DNA from: Planctomycetaceae bacterium
Lineage (GTDB): Bacteria; Planctomycetota; Planctomycetia; Gemmatales; Gemmataceae
Direction: 5' to 3'
DNA: 64,000 nt
Assembly: GCA_013823135.1 (NCBI GenBank)
Contig: PNLP01000002.1
Coordinates: 62,001 to 126,000, forward strand
Shown here: positions 9,723-17,963 of the stretch, piece by piece
Layout of the letters: every line of letters begins with the position of its first letter
Numbering within the stretch: the stretch's first letter is position 1
Program-made: the position numbers and the translations under genes
The notes under the pieces: model-generated
The model's database searches: none
What the model saw: only the letters and a program-made list of their open reading frames with translations
What the model was told of the DNA's origin: nothing

Positions 9723-11285
9723 GTGCATCGCTTTCGACTGACACCATTGCGGGCCGCTCTCGTGACCGGCCTGTACCTCGCCGTGTGGGGTGGGCTCACG
9801 CTCGCCTACGCTGCGGCGCGTGCCGGGCGGTTCGGCGACCTCAGCGGCACAACCTTCCTCGGCCAGGATCCGGTTCGCGTCCTGAGCTGGACCGTCGATC
9901 CCGGCGGCTGGATCGGGTTCTACCTGATCGGGCTCGTCTGGATGGTTTACCTGTTGGAATGGGCCGCCCGGCGGATCGAAGTGAGCCGGCAACCCGCCGA
10001 CCCGCACGCGCGACCGCTCATCTCGGTCGGCGGTGAAATCCCCGGCGGTCGGCGCGGGAAGTGGAACCCGTTCGACCCCGCCGCACGCTACTACACGTTC
10101 GGGCCGAGCTTCGTTTGCTTCATGATCCTCGTACCCGTGGCCGTGCTGGCCCGGATGCCCGACACCCTGAACGTCGGCCAGGAACTCGCCGCACCCGTGG
10201 GCAAGGCTCTTAAGTTCTGCGCTGAGCTGCGGCCCATCGCCGACGCCTCGCTGATTCTGCTCGTGGTCGCGCTGGCAACGGCGGTAGCCCAGAGCAAGCG
10301 GGTTCGACAGTCGCTCTCAATGATCACCGCGTATTCGCTGCTGTTCATCCTGGCGTACTTCCTGGCACACCAGTCCGCGAGCGCCGAGGAACTCGAATAC
10401 GACCTGCCGCCCGGCGGGGGCAGCGACGCGCCACAGGCGATGTCCGTGAAGGTGCAGAAGGTCGTTCGCAAGAAATACGTGGTGAATCCGTACAGTTCGA
10501 TTCTGTTCGCCGCGCCACCGCCGATCGAAAACATCGACGTGAAACTGACGGAGGACACCGCGAACCGCTACCAGGTTGGCCAGGGTGACGGCGGTCTCGG
10601 CCAGGGCGACGGCGAGGGCGGCGGCTTCGGCAGCGGCAAGGGGACCGGGAAAATTCGGTTCATTCGCCTGCGGCACTCCGACAAGACGTGGGACAAGAAC
10701 TTCAACATCGGCGGCGACCGCAACCTGCTGATGGAACTGGTGGTGCGTTACCCCAAGATGGCGGGCAAGACGGCCGAGGAAAGCGAGTCGATGGACATCG
10801 CGACCCTTGGCACGCACAAAGCCAAGGCCGCACCGCCACTCGTGTATGTGGGCGGTGCTCACACCTTCGCCCCGTCCGCGACCGACAAGCGCGTGCTGAA
10901 GCAATACCTGACCGAACGCCACGGGATGATCCTGGGCGACAACCTCGGCGGCAGCGGGTTCCACGGCAACTTCCTCGCCGTGATGAACGAGGTGACCGGA
11001 ACGACACCCGTCGCCATCCCGCGCGACGACCCGATTCACAAGCGGCCGTTCGAGTTACCCCAGTTCCCGTTCGTCGTGGCCCACGGCGGCACGACCCCGC
11101 TCGGATGGAAGATCGACGGCCGCTGGGCCGTCTACTACCACCCCGGTGCCCTGAGCGACGCCTGGCGTGACGACCGCGCCGGCATCAAGAAAACCATCGC
11201 CGACCAGTGCTACCAACTCGGCATCAACATTATTTCCTACGCACACAAGGAAGCCGACACATGGCGTCGTTCCCAACAACCTTGA
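9723..11285 (+). CDS. DUF4159 domain membrane protein
   Basis: The protein has 520 residues with a GTG start. The N-terminal half has about five hydrophobic helices: two at residues 10-80, one near 130-145, and two at about 170-220. After a Gly-rich linker (QVGQGDGGLGQGDGEGGGFG) comes a DUF4159 domain, recognised by IRFIRLRHSDKTWD, the NLLMELVVRYP strand and the ending DGRWAVYYHPGALSDAW. DUF4159 proteins in planctomycetes often sit with MoxR/DUF58/ExbBD-type envelope genes; their biochemical role is not established. The gene overlaps the following TPR gene by 25 bp, so the two are translationally coupled. Confidence 0.85.
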   Translation: MHRFRLTPLRAALVTGLYLAVWGGLTLAYAAARAGRFGDLSGTTFLGQDPVRVLSWTVDPGGWIGFYLIGLVWMVYLLEWAARRIEVSRQPADPHARPLISVGGEIPGGRRGKWNPFDPAARYYTFGPSFVCFMILVPVAVLARMPDTLNVGQELAAPVGKALKFCAELRPIADASLILLVVALATAVAQSKRVRQSLSMITAYSLLFILAYFLAHQSASAEELEYDLPPGGGSDAPQAMSVKVQKVVRKKYVVNPYSSILFAAPPPIENIDVKLTEDTANRYQVGQGDGGLGQGDGEGGGFGSGKGTGKIRFIRLRHSDKTWDKNFNIGGDRNLLMELVVRYPKMAGKTAEESESMDIATLGTHKAKAAPPLVYVGGAHTFAPSATDKRVLKQYLTERHGMILGDNLGGSGFHGNFLAVMNEVTGTTPVAIPRDDPIHKRPFELPQFPFVVAHGGTTPLGWKIDGRWAVYYHPGALSDAWRDDRAGIKKTIADQCYQLGINIISYAHKEADTWRRSQQP

Positions 11286-12928
11286 TTCGGTCGAAGGCCC
11301 ACCGACTGGTTGCATTGGCCGCGTTCCTCGTGCTTGCGCTCGCGTCGGCGGAAGCCGCCGGCCCACGCGAACACGAGATGTCGATCGAGCGCTGGAAGAA
11401 GCTCAAGGAAGCCGAACGGTTCCAGTTGAACGCAGCCGAGCGGCTCTACCGCGAGAAGCAGTTCAAGGCCGCGGCCGACGAGTACGAGAAATTCCTCAAG
11501 CTGTACGAAACGAGCGAGGGAGCGCCTTACGCACAGCTCAAGTATTCGCACTGCCTCGTCAGCCTGCGGAAGCAGAACGCCGCCATCAAGGATGGCTACC
11601 AGTCGCTGCTCGACTACTTCCCGGACTCGCCGGAAGCGCCCATCGCGGCCTTCCTGATCGCTCACACGTACCGCGACATCGGGGACATCAAGCCCGCGAA
11701 GAAGGCTTACGGCAAGACGATCACGTCTTACCCCTCGCACGTGGCGTCGGTGTGGGCACGCTACGACCTCGCCGAGATCGCACTCAAGGAAAACGACGCC
11801 GAAACGCGGTTGAACCTGCTCCGCCAACTGACTTTCGACGTGGAACGCAAGGGTCTCACCGTCGAACCGTGCGTGAACGCGGCCCGGTTGTACACGCAAC
11901 TCGTCTTCCGTGCAGGGAACTTCGATGAGGGGATCAAGGCGTTCGTCACGACCTGCCCGGAAGCCCAATTGACCAGCCACCTGCTGCACCCGAACCTCGG
12001 GGCACTCCCGCAAACCATTCACGACCTGACCGGCTCGACGGACGAGGCGACGAAGAAGCTCGGGGAGAAACTCGCCGACGCCAGCGCGGCGTGGCTCAAG
12101 ACCCGCGTTGCCGAGGGGCTAAAGGACCCGAAGACGAAACCCCAGGCGGTGGAATCGTGGTACGCCGTCGCGACGGTTCGGCAGTATGCTCGCCAACCCG
12201 ATAAGCAGAAGGCTGTGTACGACGAGATGCTGGCGGCGCTCGGAGTGGACGATCACACGCTCGGGCTGGTTGCACAGTGGTACAAGGACAACAAGCAGCG
12301 GGAACTGGCCCGTGCCACATACGCCAAGTTCAAGGACGTGGCAGCAGGTAAAGCCGCAATCGCCCACAGCTTCGAGGAAGAACAGCAGTGGGACAAGGCC
12401 GTGGCGATTTACCGCGAGCTCGCAGCCGATGCGATGACCGCGCCGAAGTGGCTTTCCGCTGCCGCATGGGCGTATCGTCGTGGCGGCAAGCCCGATCTCG
12501 CCATCGCGATCTACCGTGACTTGCTAGTCTCCGACGCCAAGAACGCTGCGGAGTACCACTTCCAGACCGCCGAGACGCTGTACCAGGCTGGCCGCTGGAA
12601 AGATTGCATCACCGCCTACCGTGGCACCGACCGTTTCCCGCACAACTACCAGCACATGGCCGCAGCGCACCGGCGATTGAAGGAGTACAACGAGGCGATC
12701 ACGCTGTACCAGCAGATCATCGCCTCATCAATGTCGAAGGACATCACTGCCGCGACGTTCATGGACATCAGCCGCACACAGGAGGAGGCCGGGAAGAAGG
12801 AAGACGCGATCAAGACGCTGAAGCACGTGTGCGACAAGTTCCCGAAGACCCCATCGGGAAGCCAGGCCCACGCCCGATTGAACGAGTTCTACAAGATCCC
12901 CGTCACCCTCGGCGGCGACAAGGACTGA
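11261..12928 (+). CDS. Secreted TPR protein
   Basis: The protein has 555 residues. Start ATG 11261 is preceded by AAGGAAG at a good distance and gives a clean signal peptide (LVALAAFLVLALASAEAAG). TPR and TPR-like helices run through the whole mature protein; examples are AERLYREKQFKAAADEYEKF and YNEAITLYQQIIASS. The first 25 bp overlap the DUF4159 gene. The domain content matches the minus-strand TPR genes across the divergent gap, which suggests one envelope-associated module. No catalytic motif was seen. Confidence 0.85.
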   Translation: MASFPTTLIRSKAHRLVALAAFLVLALASAEAAGPREHEMSIERWKKLKEAERFQLNAAERLYREKQFKAAADEYEKFLKLYETSEGAPYAQLKYSHCLVSLRKQNAAIKDGYQSLLDYFPDSPEAPIAAFLIAHTYRDIGDIKPAKKAYGKTITSYPSHVASVWARYDLAEIALKENDAETRLNLLRQLTFDVERKGLTVEPCVNAARLYTQLVFRAGNFDEGIKAFVTTCPEAQLTSHLLHPNLGALPQTIHDLTGSTDEATKKLGEKLADASAAWLKTRVAEGLKDPKTKPQAVESWYAVATVRQYARQPDKQKAVYDEMLAALGVDDHTLGLVAQWYKDNKQRELARATYAKFKDVAAGKAAIAHSFEEEQQWDKAVAIYRELAADAMTAPKWLSAAAWAYRRGGKPDLAIAIYRDLLVSDAKNAAEYHFQTAETLYQAGRWKDCITAYRGTDRFPHNYQHMAAAHRRLKEYNEAITLYQQIIASSMSKDITAATFMDISRTQEEAGKKEDAIKTLKHVCDKFPKTPSGSQAHARLNEFYKIPVTLGGDKD

Positions 12929-12956
12929 TCCGGGCTTTGTCGGTGCGTGTGGATTA

Positions 12957-13166
12957 TCACCCCAAAGGGGTGTGACAACTTAGCCCAGGGCAAGACAGCG
13001 AAGCAGTCGCCGCCCTGGGTAGTGCAGAGTGAGCATCTGCACCCTGAAGGGGTGCGACAATGATAGGTCGCCCGATTGTCGCACCCCTTCAGGGTGCAAT
13101 ACACCTAACTACATCAACCCAGGGCGTTGCCCTGGGCTAAGTTGTCCCAGCCTTTCAGGCTGAAGA
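12957..13166. repeat. Composite hairpin element, copy 1 of 2
   Basis: The element lies between convergent genes. In order it holds CACCCCAAAGGGGTG, then TAGCCCAGGGCAAG...CCGCCCTGGG. A perfect 23-nt inverted repeat follows (13039-13061 and 13075-13097, words GCACCCTGAAGGGGTGC). Next is CCCAGGGCGTTGCCCTGGG (13118-13136), and finally CAGCCTTTCAGGCTG. The same order of parts recurs at 52659-52816. Confidence 0.9.
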
Positions 13167-13181
13167 TCTACTTCTCTTCAC

Positions 13182-14372
13182 TCACACCACGCGGCAGAAC
13201 ACGGCCTTCAGGTAGCGGCCCTCGGGAACGTGAAGCAAGAACGGGTGATCCCCGCCTGCGCCTGTGATCTTGAAGATCTGCAGCGTGCGGTTCGCTTGCC
13301 ACGCCGCACGGCGGATCGACTCCAGGAAGTCCGCCTCGCTCACAAGGCCCGTGCAAGAACACGTCAGGAACACGCCGCCGGGCGCGACCACTTGCAACGC
13401 CAGCCGGTTCATGTCGCAATACTTCTTGAGCGCCGTTTCCACGTCCTCGCGGTCGCGGGTCAACTTCGCGGGATCGAGGATCACCGTGTCGAACCGCTGC
13501 TCCTTGTTGGGGATGATGTCCCGCAGCCAGGAGAACAGGTCGGCCTGCACGTAGCGAATCGCCGCGCCGTTCAGCTTCGCGTTCTGCTTCGCCATGTCGA
13601 GCGCCTGCTCGTCCAGATCGAGCCCCACCACCTCGGACGCCCCGCCGCGAGCCTTGGCGTACACGCCGAAACCGCCCGTGTTGCAGCAGATATCGAGGAC
13701 ACGCTTTCCACCGCAGAACGTGCTGAGCAACTCGCGATTGTCGCGTTGATCGACGAAAAAACCCGTCTTGTGGTTGCTGCCGGGCGCGACACGGAACCGC
13801 AGTCCATTCTCGACGATCACATCTGGCGGCGGCGGCATCGGCGACCGGCAGTCGAACGATTCCTGCTTGCAGACGTGCTCTTCGGCGAAGTAGAAGAACT
13901 TGGCCTCGGGGTAATGCGTTCGCAGCGCGTCCATGATCGCGGAGCGTTGCTTGTACATCCCCGCCGAGAAGAACTCGACCACGCACGTGTCGCCGAACCG
14001 GTCGATGACCAACCCGCTGAGCCCGTCGGCTTCGGAGTGAACGACACGATAGGCATTCGTGACCTTGTCGAGTTTCAGCAGATCACGCCGGAACGCAACC
14101 GCGTCCCCGATCTTTCGCGTGAAGAACGCGGCGTCGATGGCCTCGTCCTTGTCCGTGGTCATCACCCGCAGGGTGATACGTGAGTGGCCGTTGTAGAAGC
14201 CGCGTGCGACCCAGTTCCCGGACTTCTCGACGACATCGACGACAGATCCCGGTGGGATGCGAATGCTCGGCTTCTCGACCATCTTCTGGAAGATCCAGGG
14301 GTGCGACGACCGGCGATCGATCTTGAGCGTGACAGCAGGCAACGGTATTGGTGCAGGTGCGGCAGGGTTCAT
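13182..14372 (-). CDS. RlmI-like class I SAM-dependent rRNA methyltransferase
   Basis: The protein has 396 residues. It has a PUA-like N-terminus (VTLKIDRRSSHPWIFQKMVE) and a family middle domain. The Rossmann methyltransferase domain carries SAM motif I as VLDICCNTGGFGVYA, acidic motif II as VVGLDLD, motif IV as DPAKL, and a probable catalytic cysteine pair in LTCSC. RlmI methylates C1962 of 23S rRNA to m5C in E. coli; the DPAKL variant in place of the usual DPP motif leaves the target base uncertain. I chose ATG 14372 over a GTG at 14450 because the longer form would translate the palindrome at 14382-14434. It follows pfk on the same strand. Confidence 0.85.
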   Translation of the reverse strand: MNPAAPAPIPLPAVTLKIDRRSSHPWIFQKMVEKPSIRIPPGSVVDVVEKSGNWVARGFYNGHSRITLRVMTTDKDEAIDAAFFTRKIGDAVAFRRDLLKLDKVTNAYRVVHSEADGLSGLVIDRFGDTCVVEFFSAGMYKQRSAIMDALRTHYPEAKFFYFAEEHVCKQESFDCRSPMPPPPDVIVENGLRFRVAPGSNHKTGFFVDQRDNRELLSTFCGGKRVLDICCNTGGFGVYAKARGGASEVVGLDLDEQALDMAKQNAKLNGAAIRYVQADLFSWLRDIIPNKEQRFDTVILDPAKLTRDREDVETALKKYCDMNRLALQVVAPGGVFLTCSCTGLVSEADFLESIRRAAWQANRTLQIFKITGAGGDHPFLLHVPEGRYLKAVFCRVV

Positions 14373-14381
14373 GAAGATATG

Positions 14382-14434
14382 GTATTCGCCGCTTGCGGCT
14401 TTGCACGCGGTGCAAAGCCGCAAGCGGCGAATAC
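14382..14434. repeat. Perfect palindrome with 25-nt arms
   Basis: Arms 14382-14406 and 14410-14434 are exactly complementary around a 3-nt loop. The core word is GCCGCTTGCGGCTTTGCAC. It sits in the 74-bp gap between pfk and the methyltransferase gene, so the pfk operon transcript would fold into a very stable hairpin just before the second start codon. The core GCCGCAAGCGGCG also occurs once near 48212. Confidence 0.9.
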
Positions 14435-14446
14435 TGAGCACACAGG

Positions 14447-15850
14447 TCACAGCTCCAAGTATCGAATCCGTTTGTTCACGTCGGTGTTCACCGACTGATA
14501 CGGCATCTTCAGGTGGCTCGGGTCGAAAAGCTCAGCTCGCATCACTTCCACGTCGTCGGCACCCACTGCTCGCGTGAAGATCGGCACCAGATAGTCGATC
14601 CCTACCTGGCTCGGCTTCATTGCAACCGGATCGTAGAAACTCGGGTGCATTGTTCGAGCGTGAATCAGACCCCAGCGATCGCGGAAGTCGTTCGCATAGG
14701 CGTGACCAAGATAAAAGCCCTTCTCTCGCGTGTACTGAAGCACGGAGACCGCGTTGACCGTTCCTTCAATGAGCATGTCCACGGCGTGGCCACCGAGTTG
14801 CCCCGCGTAGAAACGGTCGAACAGAATCGGCCGGCCACCTCGCTGAGTGTGCCCGAGTTTACGAGTGAAGATCGCGGCCTTCGCCGACTCGTTCCGACGC
14901 TTGCTCGTGAAGTACGTGTCACCGAGTCGCTGGATCAGCACGGAACGTAGCGACTCCGACGCACCGCTCAGGATCTTGTTGCCCGAGGGGTCGGTGCTGT
15001 TCAACTCCGCTCCCAGTTCCTCACCCTTCGCGTCCACAATCCCCTCGCCGCACACAATCACACAGTGTTTCTGGAGGTCGTAAATTTCCTTGATCCGCTC
15101 GACAAGCATGTCCACGTTCAAGCGGTGCTCCGGAACGAGCAAGATGTCCGGCTGGCCATAGGCCGCGCCGAGTGCGAGGTAGCCCGAGTGCCGGCCCATC
15201 ACCTCGACAATCGCGATTCGCCGGTGGCTCTCGGCCGTGGTGCGGACTCGCTGCACACCCGACGCCGACACGAACACCGCCGTAGCGTAGCCGGGCGTGA
15301 CGTAGTTCACCATCTGATCGAGGTCGAAGCGGGCACGTGATTCCGCCCGAGTGTAAGGGAACCCATCCTTCTCGTGAGCGTTCGGCACATTGGATCCTTC
15401 GGGGTGCCGAATCCACTCGTCGGCCTCGGAACGGTAGTTCAGCCCGAGATCGTTGTCGATGGTCTTCGGTGCCAGCACCGTTGGCAGGCAGTCGCAAAGC
15501 GCCTGCATCCCATTCAGCGTTCCATCACCACCAACGCAGATCAACCCTTCCACACCAAGCTTCTTGAGCCGATCGGCAATCAGATCGACGCTGACTTTAT
15601 CGCTGGCATCGACGTAATCCCGCGACGCGCCGATGAGCGTACCGCCGAGCGTCGGATCAAGTTCGGGAATGGGGCTGTAGAGAGGATTGAGCAGGACGTG
15701 TGGCACGCGGGGGTTGAACAGACTGCTGAACCCCTTGATGAACCCGAGCACCTCGATCTTGCGCTGGCTCGCGCGGGTGACGGCTCCGTGAATCGTTGCG
15801 TTCAACGCAGGTGTGTCGCCCCCGGCCGTGAGAATACCAATCCGCTTCAT
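14447..15850 (-). CDS. 6-phosphofructokinase (ATP or PPi dependent)
   Basis: The protein has 467 residues and phosphorylates fructose 6-phosphate in glycolysis. Visible motifs are GILTAGGDTPALNA at the N-terminus, ICVGGDGTLNG, PKTIDNDL and MGRHSGYLALGAA. The glycine in GGDGT is the residue usually linked to ATP use, while the lysine in PKTIDND is typical of PPi-dependent and group III enzymes, so the phosphoryl donor cannot be settled by eye. It is longer than the classic 320-residue bacterial enzyme, with an insertion after the TIDND motif (EADEWIRHPEGSNVPNAHEK). It is first of a probable two-gene operon with the RlmI-like gene. Confidence 0.9.
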   Translation of the reverse strand: MKRIGILTAGGDTPALNATIHGAVTRASQRKIEVLGFIKGFSSLFNPRVPHVLLNPLYSPIPELDPTLGGTLIGASRDYVDASDKVSVDLIADRLKKLGVEGLICVGGDGTLNGMQALCDCLPTVLAPKTIDNDLGLNYRSEADEWIRHPEGSNVPNAHEKDGFPYTRAESRARFDLDQMVNYVTPGYATAVFVSASGVQRVRTTAESHRRIAIVEVMGRHSGYLALGAAYGQPDILLVPEHRLNVDMLVERIKEIYDLQKHCVIVCGEGIVDAKGEELGAELNSTDPSGNKILSGASESLRSVLIQRLGDTYFTSKRRNESAKAAIFTRKLGHTQRGGRPILFDRFYAGQLGGHAVDMLIEGTVNAVSVLQYTREKGFYLGHAYANDFRDRWGLIHARTMHPSFYDPVAMKPSQVGIDYLVPIFTRAVGADDVEVMRAELFDPSHLKMPYQSVNTDVNKRIRYLEL

Positions 15851-16047
15851 CCGCCGCCCTCAATAGTAACAGTGAATCGGGAGAGGGTTCATCAAGGAAA
15901 GTGTATGAGCAGCCCACGATTGAGGCTGAGAAATGAAGGGGGCAGGCTCGCGAGGCGTTGATTCATTGTCTCCAATCAGCCTTTCATTCCGTTTCAATTA
16001 TGTTCACTTCGTGAAGGCTTCGTTCTTATCGGGAAGGTGGGTGATTC

Positions 16048-17889
16048 ATGCAAGCACGCATCGGGGGAATGTTCCTCGTCATACTTTCGGGCTTCCTCGT
16101 GGTCGCCACGGGTCAGGTTGCGACATCTCAGCCGCCGGGCGGAAAGGGTGGCTTCGGCCCCCCGGGAGGCGAGGAACGAAAGATCGTCAAGGACTTCGAC
16201 AAGAACAACGACGGCTGGCTGGACAAGGAAGAGCGAGCGCTCGCTCGTGAGGCAGCCAAGAAAGGCGGCGGTGGTGGGTTCGGCCCCAAGGGGTTCGGCC
16301 CGAAGGGTGGCAACATGGGGACGCCGAAGCCCGGTCCGGCGGTGCAACCCGGTGAGGTCAAGACGTTCCCCGACGCGCCGCTCTACGATCCCGGCGTGCT
16401 GCGGACCGTCTTCCTGGAGTTCGAGAACAAGGACTGGGAAGCGGAGATGCAGGACTTCCACGGAACCGATGTCGATGTGCCGGCGACGCTCATCGTCGAT
16501 GGCAAGAAGTATCCGAACGTCGGCGTTCACTTCCGTGGCATGTCGTCGTACATGGGCGTGGGTGCGGGGTTCAAGCGGTCGCTGAACGTGTCGCTCGATC
16601 TCGCCGATAGCAAGCAACGCCTCAATGGCTACAAGACCCTGAACCTGCTCAACTCGCACGACGACGCCTCGATGATGAACACCGTGCTCTACTCGCACAT
16701 CGCACGCAAGTATCTTCCTGCACCGAAAGCCAACTTCGTGAAGGTCGTCATCAACGGCGAGAGCTGGGGCGTGTACGTGAATGTTCAGCAGTTCGACAAG
16801 GTATTCCTCAACGAGAACTACAAGACCACGAAGGGAACTCGGTGGAAGGTGCGTGGCAGTCCCGGTGGCGGTGGTGGGTTGGAATACCTTGGCGATGACG
16901 TTGCTGCGTACAAGCGTCGCTATCAGATGAAGTCCGGCGAGAGCGAGGATGCGTGGAAGGCACTGGTCAACTTCTGCAAAGTGCTGAACCAGACGCCGAC
17001 CGACAAGCTCGAAGAGGCACTCAAGCCCATCGCCGATGTGAACGAACTCCTGTGGTTCCTGGCGCTGGACGTGGCCCTCATCAACTGCGACGGCTACTGG
17101 ATTCGCGCCAGCGACTACACGATCCATCTCGACGAGAAGGGGAAGTTCCACTTCGTCCCGCACGACATGAACGAAGCGTTCCGCCCTGCCGGCGGTCCTG
17201 GGTTCGGTGGTGGCCCTGGCGGCCCCGGTGGTGGGTTCACCATGCGATTGCCCCCGCCTGGAGATGTTCTCCCGCCCCCGGTGCAGGACATGCTGCAACT
17301 CACGGATGACCAGAAGAAGCAACTCGCCACGTTGCAGAAGGAAGTGGACGCGAGCCTGGAGAAACTACTCACTACCGAGCAGAAGAAGCAACTCAAGGAA
17401 ATGCGTGACCGCGGTCCGGGTGGCTTCGGTCCTCCGGGTGGCGGACCTGGCGGTCCGGGCGGCTTCGGTCCTCCCGGAGGTGGCCCCGGTGCTGCTGTAC
17501 GCGGTGCGGTCGATCTCGATCCGCTGATAGGCCTCGACGACAGCCGCAAGCCGCTGCGAAGCAAGGTTCTCGCTGTACCTGCGTTAAAGGCGAAGTATCT
17601 GGAGTGCGTGCGGACAATCGCTGCCGAATCGCTCGACTGGAAGAAACTCGGCCCGGTTGTCGCCGATTACCGCAAGCTCATCGAGAAGGAGGTGGAAGCC
17701 GACACCCGCAAGCTCGATTCATTCGAGGCGTTCAAGCGGATGACGGACGATGTGCCCCCGGGATCAACAACGGCCCCGGCTGGTGGCGGTGGATTCCGCG
17801 GCCCGATGGGGATGAACGTGCGGGCCTTCGCGGAGCAGCGACAGAAATACCTGCTCAATTACCAGCCCGCGAAGAAGCCGCTGCCTTGA
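16048..17889 (+). CDS. CotH-family protein with EF-hand and Gly/Pro-rich linkers
   Basis: The protein has 613 residues. A signal peptide (MFLVILSGFLVVATGQVAT) is followed by one EF-hand-like loop (DKNNDGWLDKEE, about residues 52-63). A CotH kinase-like domain then runs from about residue 110 to 385 (VGVHFRGMSSYMG, KTLNLLNSHDDASMMNTVLY, INGESWGVYVNVQQFDK, HDMNEAF). Two long Gly-Pro-Phe-rich stretches and a short helical region follow. CotH proteins are secreted atypical kinases that phosphorylate proteins in spore coats; in planctomycetes the substrate is unknown. The SD-like GGAAGGTGGG precedes the ATG. It is convergent with hppA. Confidence 0.85.
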   Translation: MQARIGGMFLVILSGFLVVATGQVATSQPPGGKGGFGPPGGEERKIVKDFDKNNDGWLDKEERALAREAAKKGGGGGFGPKGFGPKGGNMGTPKPGPAVQPGEVKTFPDAPLYDPGVLRTVFLEFENKDWEAEMQDFHGTDVDVPATLIVDGKKYPNVGVHFRGMSSYMGVGAGFKRSLNVSLDLADSKQRLNGYKTLNLLNSHDDASMMNTVLYSHIARKYLPAPKANFVKVVINGESWGVYVNVQQFDKVFLNENYKTTKGTRWKVRGSPGGGGGLEYLGDDVAAYKRRYQMKSGESEDAWKALVNFCKVLNQTPTDKLEEALKPIADVNELLWFLALDVALINCDGYWIRASDYTIHLDEKGKFHFVPHDMNEAFRPAGGPGFGGGPGGPGGGFTMRLPPPGDVLPPPVQDMLQLTDDQKKQLATLQKEVDASLEKLLTTEQKKQLKEMRDRGPGGFGPPGGGPGGPGGFGPPGGGPGAAVRGAVDLDPLIGLDDSRKPLRSKVLAVPALKAKYLECVRTIAAESLDWKKLGPVVADYRKLIEKEVEADTRKLDSFEAFKRMTDDVPPGSTTAPAGGGGFRGPMGMNVRAFAEQRQKYLLNYQPAKKPLP

Positions 17890-17895
17890 TGAACT

Positions 17896-17951
17896 GAGCG
17901 GCGACTGCCAGAGAACGGGAAAGTGTTCCCATTCCCTGGCAGTCGCCGCTC
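17896..17951. terminator. Bidirectional hairpin between convergent genes
   Basis: GAGCGGCGACTGCCAG (17896-17911) is perfectly complementary to 17936-17951. It lies 7 bp after the CotH stop and 13 bp from the hppA stop. There is no U-tract on either side, so termination is inferred from position and stem strength. Confidence 0.6.
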
Positions 17952-17963
17952 GAATCGCACGAG

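Noticed and set aside
15994..17322. 442-residue minus-strand frame
   Set aside because: Shadow of the CotH gene; no recognisable domain.
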